The notes under the pieces are model-generated. The model was not told the DNA's origin, ran no database searches, and worked only from the letters and a program-made list of their open reading frames with translations. DNA of 64,000 bases. Source: Arthrobacter sp. ov407. Its GTDB lineage: Bacteria > Actinomycetota > Actinomycetes > Actinomycetales > Micrococcaceae. Within the stretch, counting starts at the first letter, position 1. Each line of letters starts with the position of its first letter. Position numbers and translations under genes: made by a program. This document shows positions 24,713 to 33,195 of this stretch, piece by piece. The stretch is taken from assembly GCF_900102895.1 (NCBI RefSeq), contig NZ_FNGD01000001.1, positions 248,001 to 312,000 of the forward strand, written 5' to 3'.

Positions 24713-25276
24713 ATGGCCCGGGCAACCGCACTGACACCGCTGGGTGTCGCCGCACTCTCCCTGCTCGTGGAGGAACCGATGCATCCCTACGAGATGTACC
24801 AGCTCCTGATCGCCCGGCACGAGGACCGACTGGTCAAGGTCCGGCCAGGAACTCTCTATCACGCCGTCGGGCGGCTCGAAGAGCAGGGTCTCGTCGCAGC
24901 GACGGGAACGGACCGGGGAGGCAACCGTCCGGAGCGCACCACGTACACGATCTCGGCAGCGGGCCGCGAAGCGTTCACGACGTGGCTGCAGGACATGCTC
25001 GCCGCGCCGGTCAACGAATACCCGTCCTTCCCGCTGGCCATCTCCGAGGCCTACAACCTGCCCGCCGGCGTCGTCGTCGACCTCCTCGACCGCCGGCTCC
25101 AAGCGCTGCAGGAGCAGCTCGACTTTCTAGTCTCCGGCGAGGAACTGCTGAAGACGAAGGGCGTGGAGCGCAAGTACTGGATCGATGTCCAGTACCAGCA
25201 GTGCACGCTGCAGGCCGAACTCGCCTGGATCCGCAGACTTCAGGACCAGCTCCGCTCCGGCGAACTGCCGTGGTGA
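24713..25276 (+). CDS. PadR-family transcriptional regulator
   Basis: A 187-residue PadR regulator. The N-terminal winged helix (about 6-85) contains ALSLLVEEPMHPYEMYQLL and VRPGTLYHAVGRLEEQGLV. The C-terminal helical domain has paired helices for dimerisation (LLDRRLQALQEQLDFL). ATG 24713 follows a GAGGA site. The downstream MFS exporter starts 82 bases later on the same strand; PadR/EmrB-type pairs are usually drug- or phenolic-responsive efflux modules in which the regulator represses the pump. Confidence 0.9.
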   Translation: MARATALTPLGVAALSLLVEEPMHPYEMYQLLIARHEDRLVKVRPGTLYHAVGRLEEQGLVAATGTDRGGNRPERTTYTISAAGREAFTTWLQDMLAAPVNEYPSFPLAISEAYNLPAGVVVDLLDRRLQALQEQLDFLVSGEELLKTKGVERKYWIDVQYQQCTLQAELAWIRRLQDQLRSGELPW

Positions 25277-25358
25277 AGCCCTCGCAGGACCCCGGCCGGA
25301 GCCCGGCCGCCCTAACACTTAGCCCGTCCAACTTTCACACCAGCCCCTAAGGAACCCC

Positions 25359-26885
25359 ATGGAAAACGTAGCCCGGCCATGGCCGGCACTCTGGTCCCTG
25401 GTGATCGGCTTCTTCATGATCCTGATCGACACCACCATCGTCTCGGTGGCCAACCCGAGCATCATGGAGGGCCTCAACACTGACATCAACTCGGTTATCT
25501 GGGTGACCAGCGCCTACCTGCTCGCCTATGCCGTGCCGCTGCTCATCACGGGCCGGCTCGGCGACCGCTTCGGACCGAAGAAGCTCTACCTCTCCGGACT
25601 CGTCGTCTTCACCATGGCATCGCTGTGGTGCGGCCTCTCCGGCGACGTCCAGACCCTCATTGGGGCCCGCGTCGTCCAGGGCCTCGGCGCGGCCATGATG
25701 ACGCCGCAGACCATGGCCGTCATTACCCGGATCTTCCCCCCGGACCGCCGCGGGGCAGCCATGGGCATCTGGGGTGCCACGGCCGGCGTCGCCACCTTGG
25801 TCGGCCCGATCCTCGGAGGCGTCCTTGTGGATGGCCTCGGCTGGGAATGGATCTTCTTCATCAACGTCCCCGTCGGGATTGTCGGCTTCATCCTCGCTCA
25901 GCGTTTCGTCCCCTCGCTGACCACCCACCCGCACAAGTTCGATATTCCCGGCGTGCTCCTTAGCGCTCTCGGCCTCTTCCTTCTGGTGTTCGGCATCCAG
26001 GAGGGCGCGAAGTACGACTGGGGCACCATCGCCGGTCCCATCACCGTCTGGGGCCTGATCATCAGCGGCATCGCGGTGCTGGTTGTCTTCGTCCTGTGGC
26101 AGAAGTTCAACAAGGGTGAACCGCTGCTGCCGCTGTCCCTTTTCAAGGACCGGAACTTCTCGCTCGCAAACATTGCGATCACCACCGTGGGCTTCACCGT
26201 CACGGCGTTCAGCCTGCCGCTGATCTTCTACTACCAGATCGTCCGCGGTCTGACGCCGACCCAGTCTGCGCTCATGATGGTGCCGATGGCGCTGATCTCG
26301 GGCGGCCTCGCACCCGTGGTCGGCCGGATCATCGACAAGGTCAACCCGAAATTCATCACCGCGACCGGCCTGGTCCTGATGTCCGTGGCGCTGTTCTGGA
26401 ATGCCCTGCTCATGCACCCGGACACCGCCATCTGGCTGTTCCTGCTGCCGAGCGCAGTGCTGGGCTTCGCCAATGCGGGCATTTGGGCGCCGTTGAGCTC
26501 CACCGTCACGCGCAACCTGCCGCCGCGGCAGGCCGGAGCCGGCTCGGGCGTCTACAACACCACCCGCCAGATCGGCGCCGTGCTCGGCAGCGCCGCCATC
26601 GCCGTCCTCATCCAGGCGCGGCTGGCGGCCGAGCTCCCCGCCCGGCCCGGAGCGGGCGCAGACGCCAGCCCGATGGGCTTCGGCGGCGCCCTGCCCGAGG
26701 CACTCCAAGAGGGGTTCTCGACGGCGATGGGCCAATCCATCCTGCTGCCGGCGGCGGTCATTCTGCTCGGTGCTGCCGTGGCGCTGTTCTTCGCCAAGCC
26801 CAAGCCGGTCCAGGGCTGGGGTGAGCCGGGCCCTGCAGTAGCTGCCGGCGCGGAGACGGACAAGGCCGCCGCAGAGCGCGGCTAG
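25359..26885 (+). CDS. DHA2-family MFS drug exporter (EmrB/QacA-like)
   Basis: A 508-residue transporter with about 14 hydrophobic helices, the layout of the DHA2 drug:H+ antiporter family. Motif A is GRLGDRFGPKKLYLSG (about 65-80), and motif C in helix 5 reads WGATAGVATLVGPILGGVLVDGLGWEWIFFIN, given here as separate stretches of one segment: WGATAGVATLVGPILGG, then VLVDGLGWEWIFFIN. ATG 25359 has an AAGGA site. Its neighbour is a PadR regulator, which probably controls it. Substrate not predictable. Confidence 0.9.
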   Translation: MENVARPWPALWSLVIGFFMILIDTTIVSVANPSIMEGLNTDINSVIWVTSAYLLAYAVPLLITGRLGDRFGPKKLYLSGLVVFTMASLWCGLSGDVQTLIGARVVQGLGAAMMTPQTMAVITRIFPPDRRGAAMGIWGATAGVATLVGPILGGVLVDGLGWEWIFFINVPVGIVGFILAQRFVPSLTTHPHKFDIPGVLLSALGLFLLVFGIQEGAKYDWGTIAGPITVWGLIISGIAVLVVFVLWQKFNKGEPLLPLSLFKDRNFSLANIAITTVGFTVTAFSLPLIFYYQIVRGLTPTQSALMMVPMALISGGLAPVVGRIIDKVNPKFITATGLVLMSVALFWNALLMHPDTAIWLFLLPSAVLGFANAGIWAPLSSTVTRNLPPRQAGAGSGVYNTTRQIGAVLGSAAIAVLIQARLAAELPARPGAGADASPMGFGGALPEALQEGFSTAMGQSILLPAAVILLGAAVALFFAKPKPVQGWGEPGPAVAAGAETDKAAAERG

Positions 26886-26901
26886 CCTGGCGGCATCCGG
26901 A

Positions 26902-27612
26902 TCAGCCCAGCAGCACGCTGGTGTGGATGCCGCCCGCGGAGAAGCCCAGGCTCCGGGCCAGCGCCAGTGAGCCCTTGTTGCTGACCTCTGAACGCCACTG
27001 CAGCGTCAGCCCGGCGGCGAGGGCCTCGTGGGCGGCTATCGAGGCGGCCAGCTTGCCCAGACCGCGGCGCCGCCATTCGGGCGCAACCAGCACGCCCAGA
27101 TGGGCCAGGAGCCCTTCCCATTCGGCGTAGGCCCCGCAGGCCACGGGCGTCCGCCGCTCGTCTTCCAGATGCAGAACAGTGAAGCGGTGTTCGAGGTCGG
27201 CGAGGCCCACCTCATTGATGTCATCGGGCGGGCAGAACGTCTCCAGTTCGACCGCTTCCGGGTTCCCGTGCGAGACGGTCAGCTCCTCGGAAGGCTGCTG
27301 CAGCGGGAGGTCGTCGGCGAAGAAGAGTGCGGCGGCGCCCAGCCCGTGGCCGCCGTGCCCGCGGGTGATGGTCAGCAGCGTCACGTGCTGGGCAAGTTCC
27401 TCATCGGCGAGACCGTCGGCGGCGTCCAGCGCCCATTGCGGGCCAACCAGGGCTGAGTTGCCGAACAGGCGGACGAACTGCACCGACCGAGCAGTCTCAT
27501 CCGCGCGGGTGAGCCGGACGCCGGCGGCGGCCGCGAAGGCGCCGTCGTCGAACCCCAAGCGACGCGCCCATGCAAGCTGGACAATTTCAGCGGAACCGGG
27601 CTCAAGAGTCAT
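26902..27612 (-). CDS. GNAT-family N-acetyltransferase
   Basis: A 236-residue protein with a C-terminal GNAT core. The acetyl-CoA pyrophosphate loop is LVAPEWRRRGLGKLAASIA (about 175-193), followed by the late signature SNKGSLALARSLGFSAGG. The N-terminal 100 residues are less typical. The substrate is unknown. It converges on the MFS gene with a 16-base gap, and its start is supported by a leaderless hexamer. Confidence 0.82.
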   Translation of the reverse strand: MTLEPGSAEIVQLAWARRLGFDDGAFAAAAGVRLTRADETARSVQFVRLFGNSALVGPQWALDAADGLADEELAQHVTLLTITRGHGGHGLGAAALFFADDLPLQQPSEELTVSHGNPEAVELETFCPPDDINEVGLADLEHRFTVLHLEDERRTPVACGAYAEWEGLLAHLGVLVAPEWRRRGLGKLAASIAAHEALAAGLTLQWRSEVSNKGSLALARSLGFSAGGIHTSVLLG

Positions 27613-27618
27613 GAATCA

Positions 27619-27624
27619 ACCCTA
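27619..27624 (-). promoter_or_regulatory. -10 hexamer TAGGGT (minus strand), leaderless promoter
   Basis: On the minus strand TAGGGT, TGATTC and the ATG at 27612 follow directly, the leaderless geometry. Confidence 0.5.
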
Positions 27625-27642
27625 CCCACCGCTGGCCGGCCT

Positions 27643-28668
27643 TTAGCCGAAGAGGACCGCGGCCTCGTCATAGCGGCTCTGCGGTACGGACTTGAGGTTG
27701 CCGAGCGCGGCGTCGAAACCGACGTGCACAATATCCGTGCCGTGCAGCGAGACCATCGTGCCCCAGCGCTTCTCCACCACTGAATCGATGGCCGCCATGC
27801 CCAGGCGGGTGGCCAGGACGCGGTCGAACGCCGTCGGGACGCCACCGCGCTGGATGTGGCCAAGGACCGTCGCGCGGGTCTCGATGCCGGTGCGTGCCTC
27901 CAGCTCGGGCGCCAGCATTTCGGCGATCCCGCCGAGGCGGGGGCGGCCAAACGTGTCGAGGCCGCGCTCCGAATGCGGGGACTCCTGACCTTCGGGCACG
28001 AACCCCTCGGCCACGACGAGCAGCGGGGCGCGGCCACGGTCATGGGCGGAGATAACCCACTCGGCGATCTGTTCCATGGAGGCCTTCTGCTCCGGAATCA
28101 GGATAGCGTGGGCGCCCGAGGCCATGCCGGCGTGCAGGGCGATCCAGCCCACATGCCGTCCCATGACTTCCGCAATCATGCAGCGGTGGTGGGACTCTCC
28201 GGTGGTGCGCAGCCGGTCGATTGCCTCGGTGGCGATTTCCACGGCGGTGTCGAAGCCGAACGTGTAGTCCGTGGCGTCGAGATCGTTGTCGACCGTCTTG
28301 GGCACGCCCACGATCTTGAGGCCGGCGTCGGTGAGCCGCTTGGCGGCGGCCAGGGTGCCTTCGCCGCCGATGGCGATGATGGCGTCGATCCCGAGCCGGT
28401 CCATGTTGGCTTTGATGACCTCGGGACCGCCGCCGTTCTCAAACGGGTTGGTGCGGGACGTGCCGAGGATGGTGCCGCCCTGCTTGGCGATGCCGCGGAC
28501 CATGGTGCGGGGAATCTCCACGATGTCGCCCTCTACGACGCCGCGCCAGCCATCCTTGAATCCTACGAACTGCTGGCCGTGGACCGCGATTCCCTTGAGG
28601 ACGGCGCCTCGGATGACGGCGTTCAGGCCGGGGCAGTCTCCGCCGCTGGTGAGGATTCCAATTTTCAT
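27643..28668 (-). CDS. pfkA: 6-phosphofructokinase
   Basis: Phosphorylates fructose-6-phosphate to the 1,6-bisphosphate in glycolysis. The 341-residue protein begins MKIGILTSGGDCPGLNAVIR. GGEGT at 101-105 gives Gly104 and PKTVDNDL gives Lys124. Gly104 is the residue of ATP-using enzymes, while Lys124 is that of PPi-using ones; the Gly104/Lys124 combination is known from ATP-dependent Streptomyces Pfk, so ATP is the likely donor. MIAEVMGRHVGWIAL is the fructose-6-phosphate region. ATG 28668 is chosen because the family starts there; the frame is open to a GTG at 28725. A TAGACT hexamer on the minus strand (28730-28735) is a likely -10 box. Confidence 0.92.
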   Translation of the reverse strand: MKIGILTSGGDCPGLNAVIRGAVLKGIAVHGQQFVGFKDGWRGVVEGDIVEIPRTMVRGIAKQGGTILGTSRTNPFENGGGPEVIKANMDRLGIDAIIAIGGEGTLAAAKRLTDAGLKIVGVPKTVDNDLDATDYTFGFDTAVEIATEAIDRLRTTGESHHRCMIAEVMGRHVGWIALHAGMASGAHAILIPEQKASMEQIAEWVISAHDRGRAPLLVVAEGFVPEGQESPHSERGLDTFGRPRLGGIAEMLAPELEARTGIETRATVLGHIQRGGVPTAFDRVLATRLGMAAIDSVVEKRWGTMVSLHGTDIVHVGFDAALGNLKSVPQSRYDEAAVLFG

Positions 28669-28769
28669 ATGTTGGCTCAAATCCTGGTTTGAAGGGGTAC
28701 AGGCAGAGCGCCACGCTGAGCTCACCTAGAGTCTAGTGGCGCGTGTGGGCCAGGACACAAACGGTTACA

Positions 28770-28806
28770 AAAGGGTGCCCCTGCCATGGTGGCGGGGGCA
28801 CCCTTT
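28770..28806 (-). terminator. Terminator after the PspC operon
   Basis: AAAGGGTGCCCC (28770-28781) pairs perfectly with GGGGCACCCTTT (28795-28806). On the minus strand the stem runs into TTTTG, so it most likely ends the leftward operon of three genes above 28883; the plus direction has only TTTC. Confidence 0.65.
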
Positions 28807-28882
28807 CGTGGTGCGGTGCAGCTACCGGGCGCCGGTTGCCGCGGGGCCGGGACGGCCTGTGAGCGGCGGCCTGTGATCGACT

Positions 28883-29137
28883 TCAGGGCCGGGAGGACCG
28901 CTTCGAGAGGAAGCTTTCGAGGACGATTGCGTTGCGCTGGTCCGGGAGGAGCAGCCACGCCGCGAGGTAGAACACGAACGCCGGCCCGGGGAGCAGGCTC
29001 AGGAGCAGGTAGGCGATCCTGACATAAGCCACATCAACCTTCAGTTTGGCGGCAATTCCGCCGCAGACGCCGCCAAGCCAGCGCTGCGGACCACGTTTCA
29101 GGCCGAAGCCCCGGATGGTGTCGAAGAATTTATCCAT
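28883..29137 (-). CDS. Small PspC-domain protein
   Basis: An 84-residue PspC-domain protein: amphipathic start MDKFFDTIRGFGLKRG, then the conserved RWLGGVCGGIAAKLKVDVAYVRIAYLL and a single hydrophobic helix followed by YLAAWLLLPD. PspC domains sense envelope stress or interact with sensor kinases. It lies three bases after a small membrane protein gene and belongs to the leftward operon headed by the larger PspC protein. The adjacent divergent sensor kinase carries the same domain, so the three PspC copies probably act in one response. Confidence 0.88.
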   Translation of the reverse strand: MDKFFDTIRGFGLKRGPQRWLGGVCGGIAAKLKVDVAYVRIAYLLLSLLPGPAFVFYLAAWLLLPDQRNAIVLESFLSKRSSRP

Positions 29138-29140
29138 GGC

Positions 29141-29404
29141 TCAAGACTTCCCTGTCGTTGACGTATTGTCACGCCTGCGCGCCGCGACCAGGCCGCCCAC
29201 TATCAGGGCGGCCCCGGCCCCGATCATCAGGCCGATCAGGACATAGGTGCCGTTGAGGGCCACGATGCCGAGCCCGGAAATGATGATCAGCGCGGCCAGT
29301 GCCACCACTGTCAGTCCCCAGACCACTGTGCCCACCCGGGCGGGGGAACCCGCCTCCGGGTCCTGCCCGGCGGCGGCCGGCCGCGAGTCGTCATAGCTGC
29401 TCAT
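29141..29404 (-). CDS. Small two-helix membrane protein
   Basis: An 87-residue protein with a polar Ala/Gly-rich N-terminus of about 25 residues, two hydrophobic helices (about 25-48 and 52-76) separated by a tight turn, and a basic tail ending RRRDNTSTTGKS. It sits between two PspC-domain genes with one- and three-base gaps, so it is part of the envelope-stress operon. No named family recognised. Confidence 0.75.
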   Translation of the reverse strand: MSSYDDSRPAAAGQDPEAGSPARVGTVVWGLTVVALAALIIISGLGIVALNGTYVLIGLMIGAGAALIVGGLVAARRRDNTSTTGKS

Positions 29405-29405
29405 G

Positions 29406-30974
29406 TCAGTTGCCTTCCTTGATGGTCACGTTGCTGACGGTTCCGGAGATCTTCAGGACCAGCGGGGCACCCGGCTTTGAGGTGTTGTAGTCGCTTTGCT
29501 GCTTGGTGATGCCGCCGCGGTCCTGGTTGCCGTCGTGGAGGTTCCCCATGGTCATGTCCGCCTGGACCTGTACGGGGACGGTGGCGGGGATGACGACGGT
29601 GAGGTTGCTGGCCGTCGCGTCGATCGGAACAACGACGTCGGAGCCCAGGGGCGGATTCAGCGCCAGCTTGGTCAGGTCCACGGTTCCGGCGCCGCCGGTG
29701 ATCTCGAAGCCGCCGCGGGCCTGTTCAATGCTCGACGGCGTCCAATCGGCGTTCTGGAAGCGGAACCGGTCCCCGTGCGGGACCACGCTGAAGATTGCGC
29801 CGATCAGCAGCGCGACGACCGCGAAGAAGCCCAGGATTCCGGAGGTCCGGCCCCGCAACCCTGCGGACAGGATCCCGAGACCCAGGATGGCCGCGCCGAA
29901 GGCCCAGACCAGCGCGTTGCCGGCGTCGCCGAGATCGATCACGTTGGCCGCGTCGAGGGCCTTGATGCCGCCGCCCACCAGGAGGGCGGAGCCTACGGTA
30001 ATGGCGACAGCCGGAGTGCCCGGGCCAACGTTGCGCGGCGCGGCGGGAGGGGGCGGGGTGGCCCCGGACCCCGGGCCATAGCCGCCCGGGGGGACAGGGC
30101 CGGGCGGGATGGGGCCGGACGGCGGCGGCGGACCCCAGGCCGGTCCGGCACCGGAGGCTCCGGAACCGTCGACGGGAGGGCCATAGGCCGGGCCGCCGCC
30201 CAGCGGGAAGCTGCCGGCGGATTGCTGCCCGGCGCCGGCGCGGGAGCTACCCGCAAATGCCGCGGCGCCGGCCGGGCTGCTGGACTCGTAACGCGATGGC
30301 ATGGGAGTGGCCCCGTTCCGGATCTTATTGCGTTGGGTCAGGTAGTAGACGAGGTAGATGGCGCCGCCCACCCAGAAGACGGTCCAGACGAAGCCGCCAA
30401 AGCCGCGGTCCCAGCCCCAGACGCCCGTGCCCAGGCTGGGGAAACCGATAACCGAGCTGATGAGAGCGCCGGTCATGCCCGCCGTCCACCGCCCTGCCGC
30501 GGCCTCCTGGACGTGAATGCGGCCGTCAGGTTCGGGCAGCAGTGCCCAGGCGAGACCGTAGGCGAGAACGCCAATTCCGGCGAAGAGGGTCAGGACGATC
30601 AGGACGCCGCGAATGATCAGGGGGTCGACGCCGAGCCGGTGAGCTATGCCGCTGGCCACGCCGCCGATCCAGCGGTCGCGTCCACGGTAGATGCCCTGGC
30701 TGCGGATCCAGTCGAAGAAATTCTGGGTTTGCCGGCCGGGCACTGGTCCATTCGGGTCGCCGGGTGGGTAAAGCGGCGGCGGCTCCGTCGGCGGCGGGCT
30801 GCCGGGCCCGGAGCCGGCCGGAGGGGCGGTGGGCTGGCCTGTGTCCGGACCTTCTGCGACTGGACGTTCCGTGTCAAGACCTGGCGCGGCTGGAAGTTCT
30901 GGGTGTGGTCGTTCCGTGGCCGGTCGGTCTGCGGAGGCCGGGCCTTCATCGGGGTGTGGACTGTGCGGGTTCAT
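29406..30974 (-). CDS. PspC-domain membrane protein with C-terminal adhesin-like domain
   Basis: A 522-residue protein. Residues 1-80 are a Pro/Gly-rich disordered tail. The PspC domain follows (about 90-150: NFFDWIRSQGIYRGRDRWIGGVASGIAHRLG, given as NFFDWIRSQGIYRGRDRW then IGGVASGIAHRLG). A region with several helices and a long Gly/Pro linker come next, and the last 130 residues read like the beta-rich LiaF/DUF2154-type cell-wall-active domain (TVDLTKLALNPPLGSDVVV, VQVQADMTMGNLHDG). ATG 30974 has an AGGAAGGA site; upstream frames are shadows. It is divergent from the sensor kinase, 124 bases apart, and may modulate it as LiaF does LiaS. Confidence 0.85.
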   Translation of the reverse strand: MNPHSPHPDEGPASADRPATERPHPELPAAPGLDTERPVAEGPDTGQPTAPPAGSGPGSPPPTEPPPLYPPGDPNGPVPGRQTQNFFDWIRSQGIYRGRDRWIGGVASGIAHRLGVDPLIIRGVLIVLTLFAGIGVLAYGLAWALLPEPDGRIHVQEAAAGRWTAGMTGALISSVIGFPSLGTGVWGWDRGFGGFVWTVFWVGGAIYLVYYLTQRNKIRNGATPMPSRYESSSPAGAAAFAGSSRAGAGQQSAGSFPLGGGPAYGPPVDGSGASGAGPAWGPPPPSGPIPPGPVPPGGYGPGSGATPPPPAAPRNVGPGTPAVAITVGSALLVGGGIKALDAANVIDLGDAGNALVWAFGAAILGLGILSAGLRGRTSGILGFFAVVALLIGAIFSVVPHGDRFRFQNADWTPSSIEQARGGFEITGGAGTVDLTKLALNPPLGSDVVVPIDATASNLTVVIPATVPVQVQADMTMGNLHDGNQDRGGITKQQSDYNTSKPGAPLVLKISGTVSNVTIKEGN

Positions 30975-31098
30975 ACTTCGATCCTTCCTGTTCGCGGGGC
31001 CGGGCTCTACTGGGGAACACCCTGAACGGTCCCTGAGTGGCCCCCGGTTGGGCCCCCAAACGCGTCCGGGGAACCCCGATCCGTGCTTGGATTGATGC

Positions 31099-32490
31099 AT
31101 GACAACCGCGCCCGTCCGCCCGCCGCTGGTTCGCAGCAGCGATCGCGTGATTGCCGGCGTTTGCGCAGGCCTCGCCAACCACCTGGGCTGGCCGGTGCGC
31201 ATGGTCCGGATCGGCATGGTGGTGGCTGCGCTCGCGGGCGGCGCCGGCGTGGCCTTCTACGCCTGGCTCTGGATCATGGTCCCCACGGCGGATGAAAGCG
31301 CCCGGCGCAATGCCCGCCGCCCGGCGTCGCCCATCGCGCCGGCAGTAAGCGCTCCCGGGTTTTCCGGCGCCCTCGGAGTGCCCGGTACCCCGGCGGACCC
31401 CGGAACCCCCGGAACCCCCGGAACCCTTGACGCGCCCGGGTCCCCAACGCCGGGGTCCTGGTGGTCCAAGGTGCCGGGCATGCCCTTCGGCAAGGAGATC
31501 CTGCTGGGCGCAGGGCTGTTGCTGGCCGCCGGGATCTTGATCGCCCGGCTCCTCGGCGTAGACGTGCCGCTGGGTACCCTGATTCCGGTTGCGGCGATCC
31601 TGGGCGGTGCCGCGATCGCCTGGATGCAACTGGACGAGACCCGCCGGGCGGGGCTGGTGGACAGGACCAAGGCGGACCAGGCCGGCGGCTGGGCGCGCCT
31701 CGCGGCCGGGCTCGCCCTCGTCGTGGCCGGCGTCCTAGTCATGGTGTCCGGCTCGGGATCCTGGGAACAGACCTGGCTGGCCCTCCTGGCCTCGGTGGCC
31801 GTGCTCGGCGGCGTGGCCCTGGTGCTGCTGCCATGGGGGCTGAAGTTCTGGCGCGACCTGGAAACCGAGCGCGCGGGGAGGGTGCGCGCCACTGAGCGGG
31901 CCGAGATTGCCGCCCACCTCCATGACTCCGTGCTGCAGACCCTCGCCCTGATCCAGCGCCGTGCCGGCAACGAGCACGACGTCATCCGGCTGGCCCGCGC
32001 GCAGGAGCGCGAACTGCGGGGCTGGCTGTACCGGGACGCCGACAAGGAAGCCGGCCAGCTGTCCGAAAGCATCAAGGCAGCCGCGGCAGAGGTCGAGGAC
32101 GCCCTGGGCCACGCGGTCGAAGTGGTCAGCGTGGGGGACTGCGTCATGACCCAACGCCACGAGGCCCTCGTCCAGGCAGCCCGCGAGGCCATGCTCAATG
32201 CCGCCCGGCATGGCGGCAGTGCCGTGTCCGTGTATCTGGAAGTCACCGATGCCGCCGCAGAAGTTTTCGTCAAGGACCGGGGACCGGGCTTCGACCCGGA
32301 TTCGGTTCCCCCGGACCGGCTCGGAGTCCGGGAATCGATCATCGGCCGGATGAACCGCCACGGCGGCACGGCCGCCATCATCAGCAGCCCGGGCGGCACC
32401 GAAGTGCGGCTCCGGCTGCCCGTCGCCGCCGCCTCTGCCGGAAATGCCGCGGCTGCCGCCAACAACGCCAACGGAGAGGCCAAGCCGTGA
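31099..32490 (+). CDS. PspC-domain sensor histidine kinase (LiaS/NarL-system type)
   Basis: A 463-residue kinase. Residues 12-60 form a PspC domain (SDRVIAGVCAGLANHLGW), followed by a Pro/Gly linker, about four hydrophobic helices, and a HisKA_3-type dimerisation helix with the phospho-acceptor His275 in AAHLHDSVLQTLAL. The ATPase domain at the C-terminus has AAREAMLNAARHGG and VKDRGPGFDPDSVP. The response regulator starts within the stop codon (GTGA). The sequence before the ATG, TTGGAT plus six bases, is close to the leaderless pattern. Its divergent PspC neighbours suggest an envelope-stress two-component system. Confidence 0.9.
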   Translation: MTTAPVRPPLVRSSDRVIAGVCAGLANHLGWPVRMVRIGMVVAALAGGAGVAFYAWLWIMVPTADESARRNARRPASPIAPAVSAPGFSGALGVPGTPADPGTPGTPGTLDAPGSPTPGSWWSKVPGMPFGKEILLGAGLLLAAGILIARLLGVDVPLGTLIPVAAILGGAAIAWMQLDETRRAGLVDRTKADQAGGWARLAAGLALVVAGVLVMVSGSGSWEQTWLALLASVAVLGGVALVLLPWGLKFWRDLETERAGRVRATERAEIAAHLHDSVLQTLALIQRRAGNEHDVIRLARAQERELRGWLYRDADKEAGQLSESIKAAAAEVEDALGHAVEVVSVGDCVMTQRHEALVQAAREAMLNAARHGGSAVSVYLEVTDAAAEVFVKDRGPGFDPDSVPPDRLGVRESIIGRMNRHGGTAAIISSPGGTEVRLRLPVAAASAGNAAAAANNANGEAKP

Positions 32491-33188
32491 CCAGCCCAGC
32501 ACCAGGAAACCCAGCACCAAGAAACCCAGCACCAGGAAGCCCCACGCCGGTTCGGGTGGTGATCGTGGACGACCACGCCATCTTCCGCTCCGGGTTGAAG
32601 GCGGATCTGGACCCGGACATCGTCGTCGCGGGGGAAGCCGGAACCGTGGAGGACGCAATCGCGGTCATCGCAGCCCAGCGCCCGGACGTCGTGCTCCTAG
32701 ACGTCCACCTGCCCGGCGGCCGGGGTGGTGGCGGACGCGAGGTCCTGGCTGGCTCGGCGCCGCTGCTGGCCACCACGCGGTTCCTGGCGCTAAGCGTCTC
32801 CGACGCGGCGGAAGATGTCGTGTCCGTGATCCGGGCCGGCGCGCGCGGCTACGTCACCAAAACAATTTCCGGCGCGGAGATCAGCCGCGCCGTCCGCCGC
32901 GTGGCCGGCGGCGACGCCGTCTTCTCGCCCCGGCTGGCGGGCTTCGTGCTGGACGCGTTCGGCACGGCCCCCGCGGACATCGCCGACGACGAGCTGGACA
33001 AACTCTCGGCGCGGGAGCTCGAAGTGATGCGCCTCATTGCCCGCGGTTACAGCTACAAGGAGGTGGCCAAGGAACTGTTCATCTCGATCAAGACAGTCGA
33101 AACCCACGTCTCGGCCGTGCTGCGCAAGCTCCAGCTCTCCAGCCGCCACGAGCTGACCCGCTGGGCCGCCGAGCGCCGCCTCCTCTAG
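32487..33188 (+). CDS. NarL/LuxR-family response regulator
   Basis: A 233-residue response regulator, partner of the kinase it overlaps by four bases. The receiver domain starts at about residue 22 (VRVVIVDDHAIFRSG), with Asp72 in VVLLDVHLPGG as the phosphorylation site; the conserved Lys is in VTKTISG. The LuxR helix-turn-helix lies at about 165-228 (LSARELEVMRLIARGYSYKE, IKTVETHVSAVLRKLQL). The first 21 residues are a repetitive Pro/Ala/Asn stretch from a 15-base tandem DNA repeat, unusual for the family; the true start could be later, but the GTGA overlap favours this one. Confidence 0.9.
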   Translation: MTSPAPGNPAPRNPAPGSPTPVRVVIVDDHAIFRSGLKADLDPDIVVAGEAGTVEDAIAVIAAQRPDVVLLDVHLPGGRGGGGREVLAGSAPLLATTRFLALSVSDAAEDVVSVIRAGARGYVTKTISGAEISRAVRRVAGGDAVFSPRLAGFVLDAFGTAPADIADDELDKLSARELEVMRLIARGYSYKEVAKELFISIKTVETHVSAVLRKLQLSSRHELTRWAAERRLL

Positions 33189-33195
33189 CCCGCCC

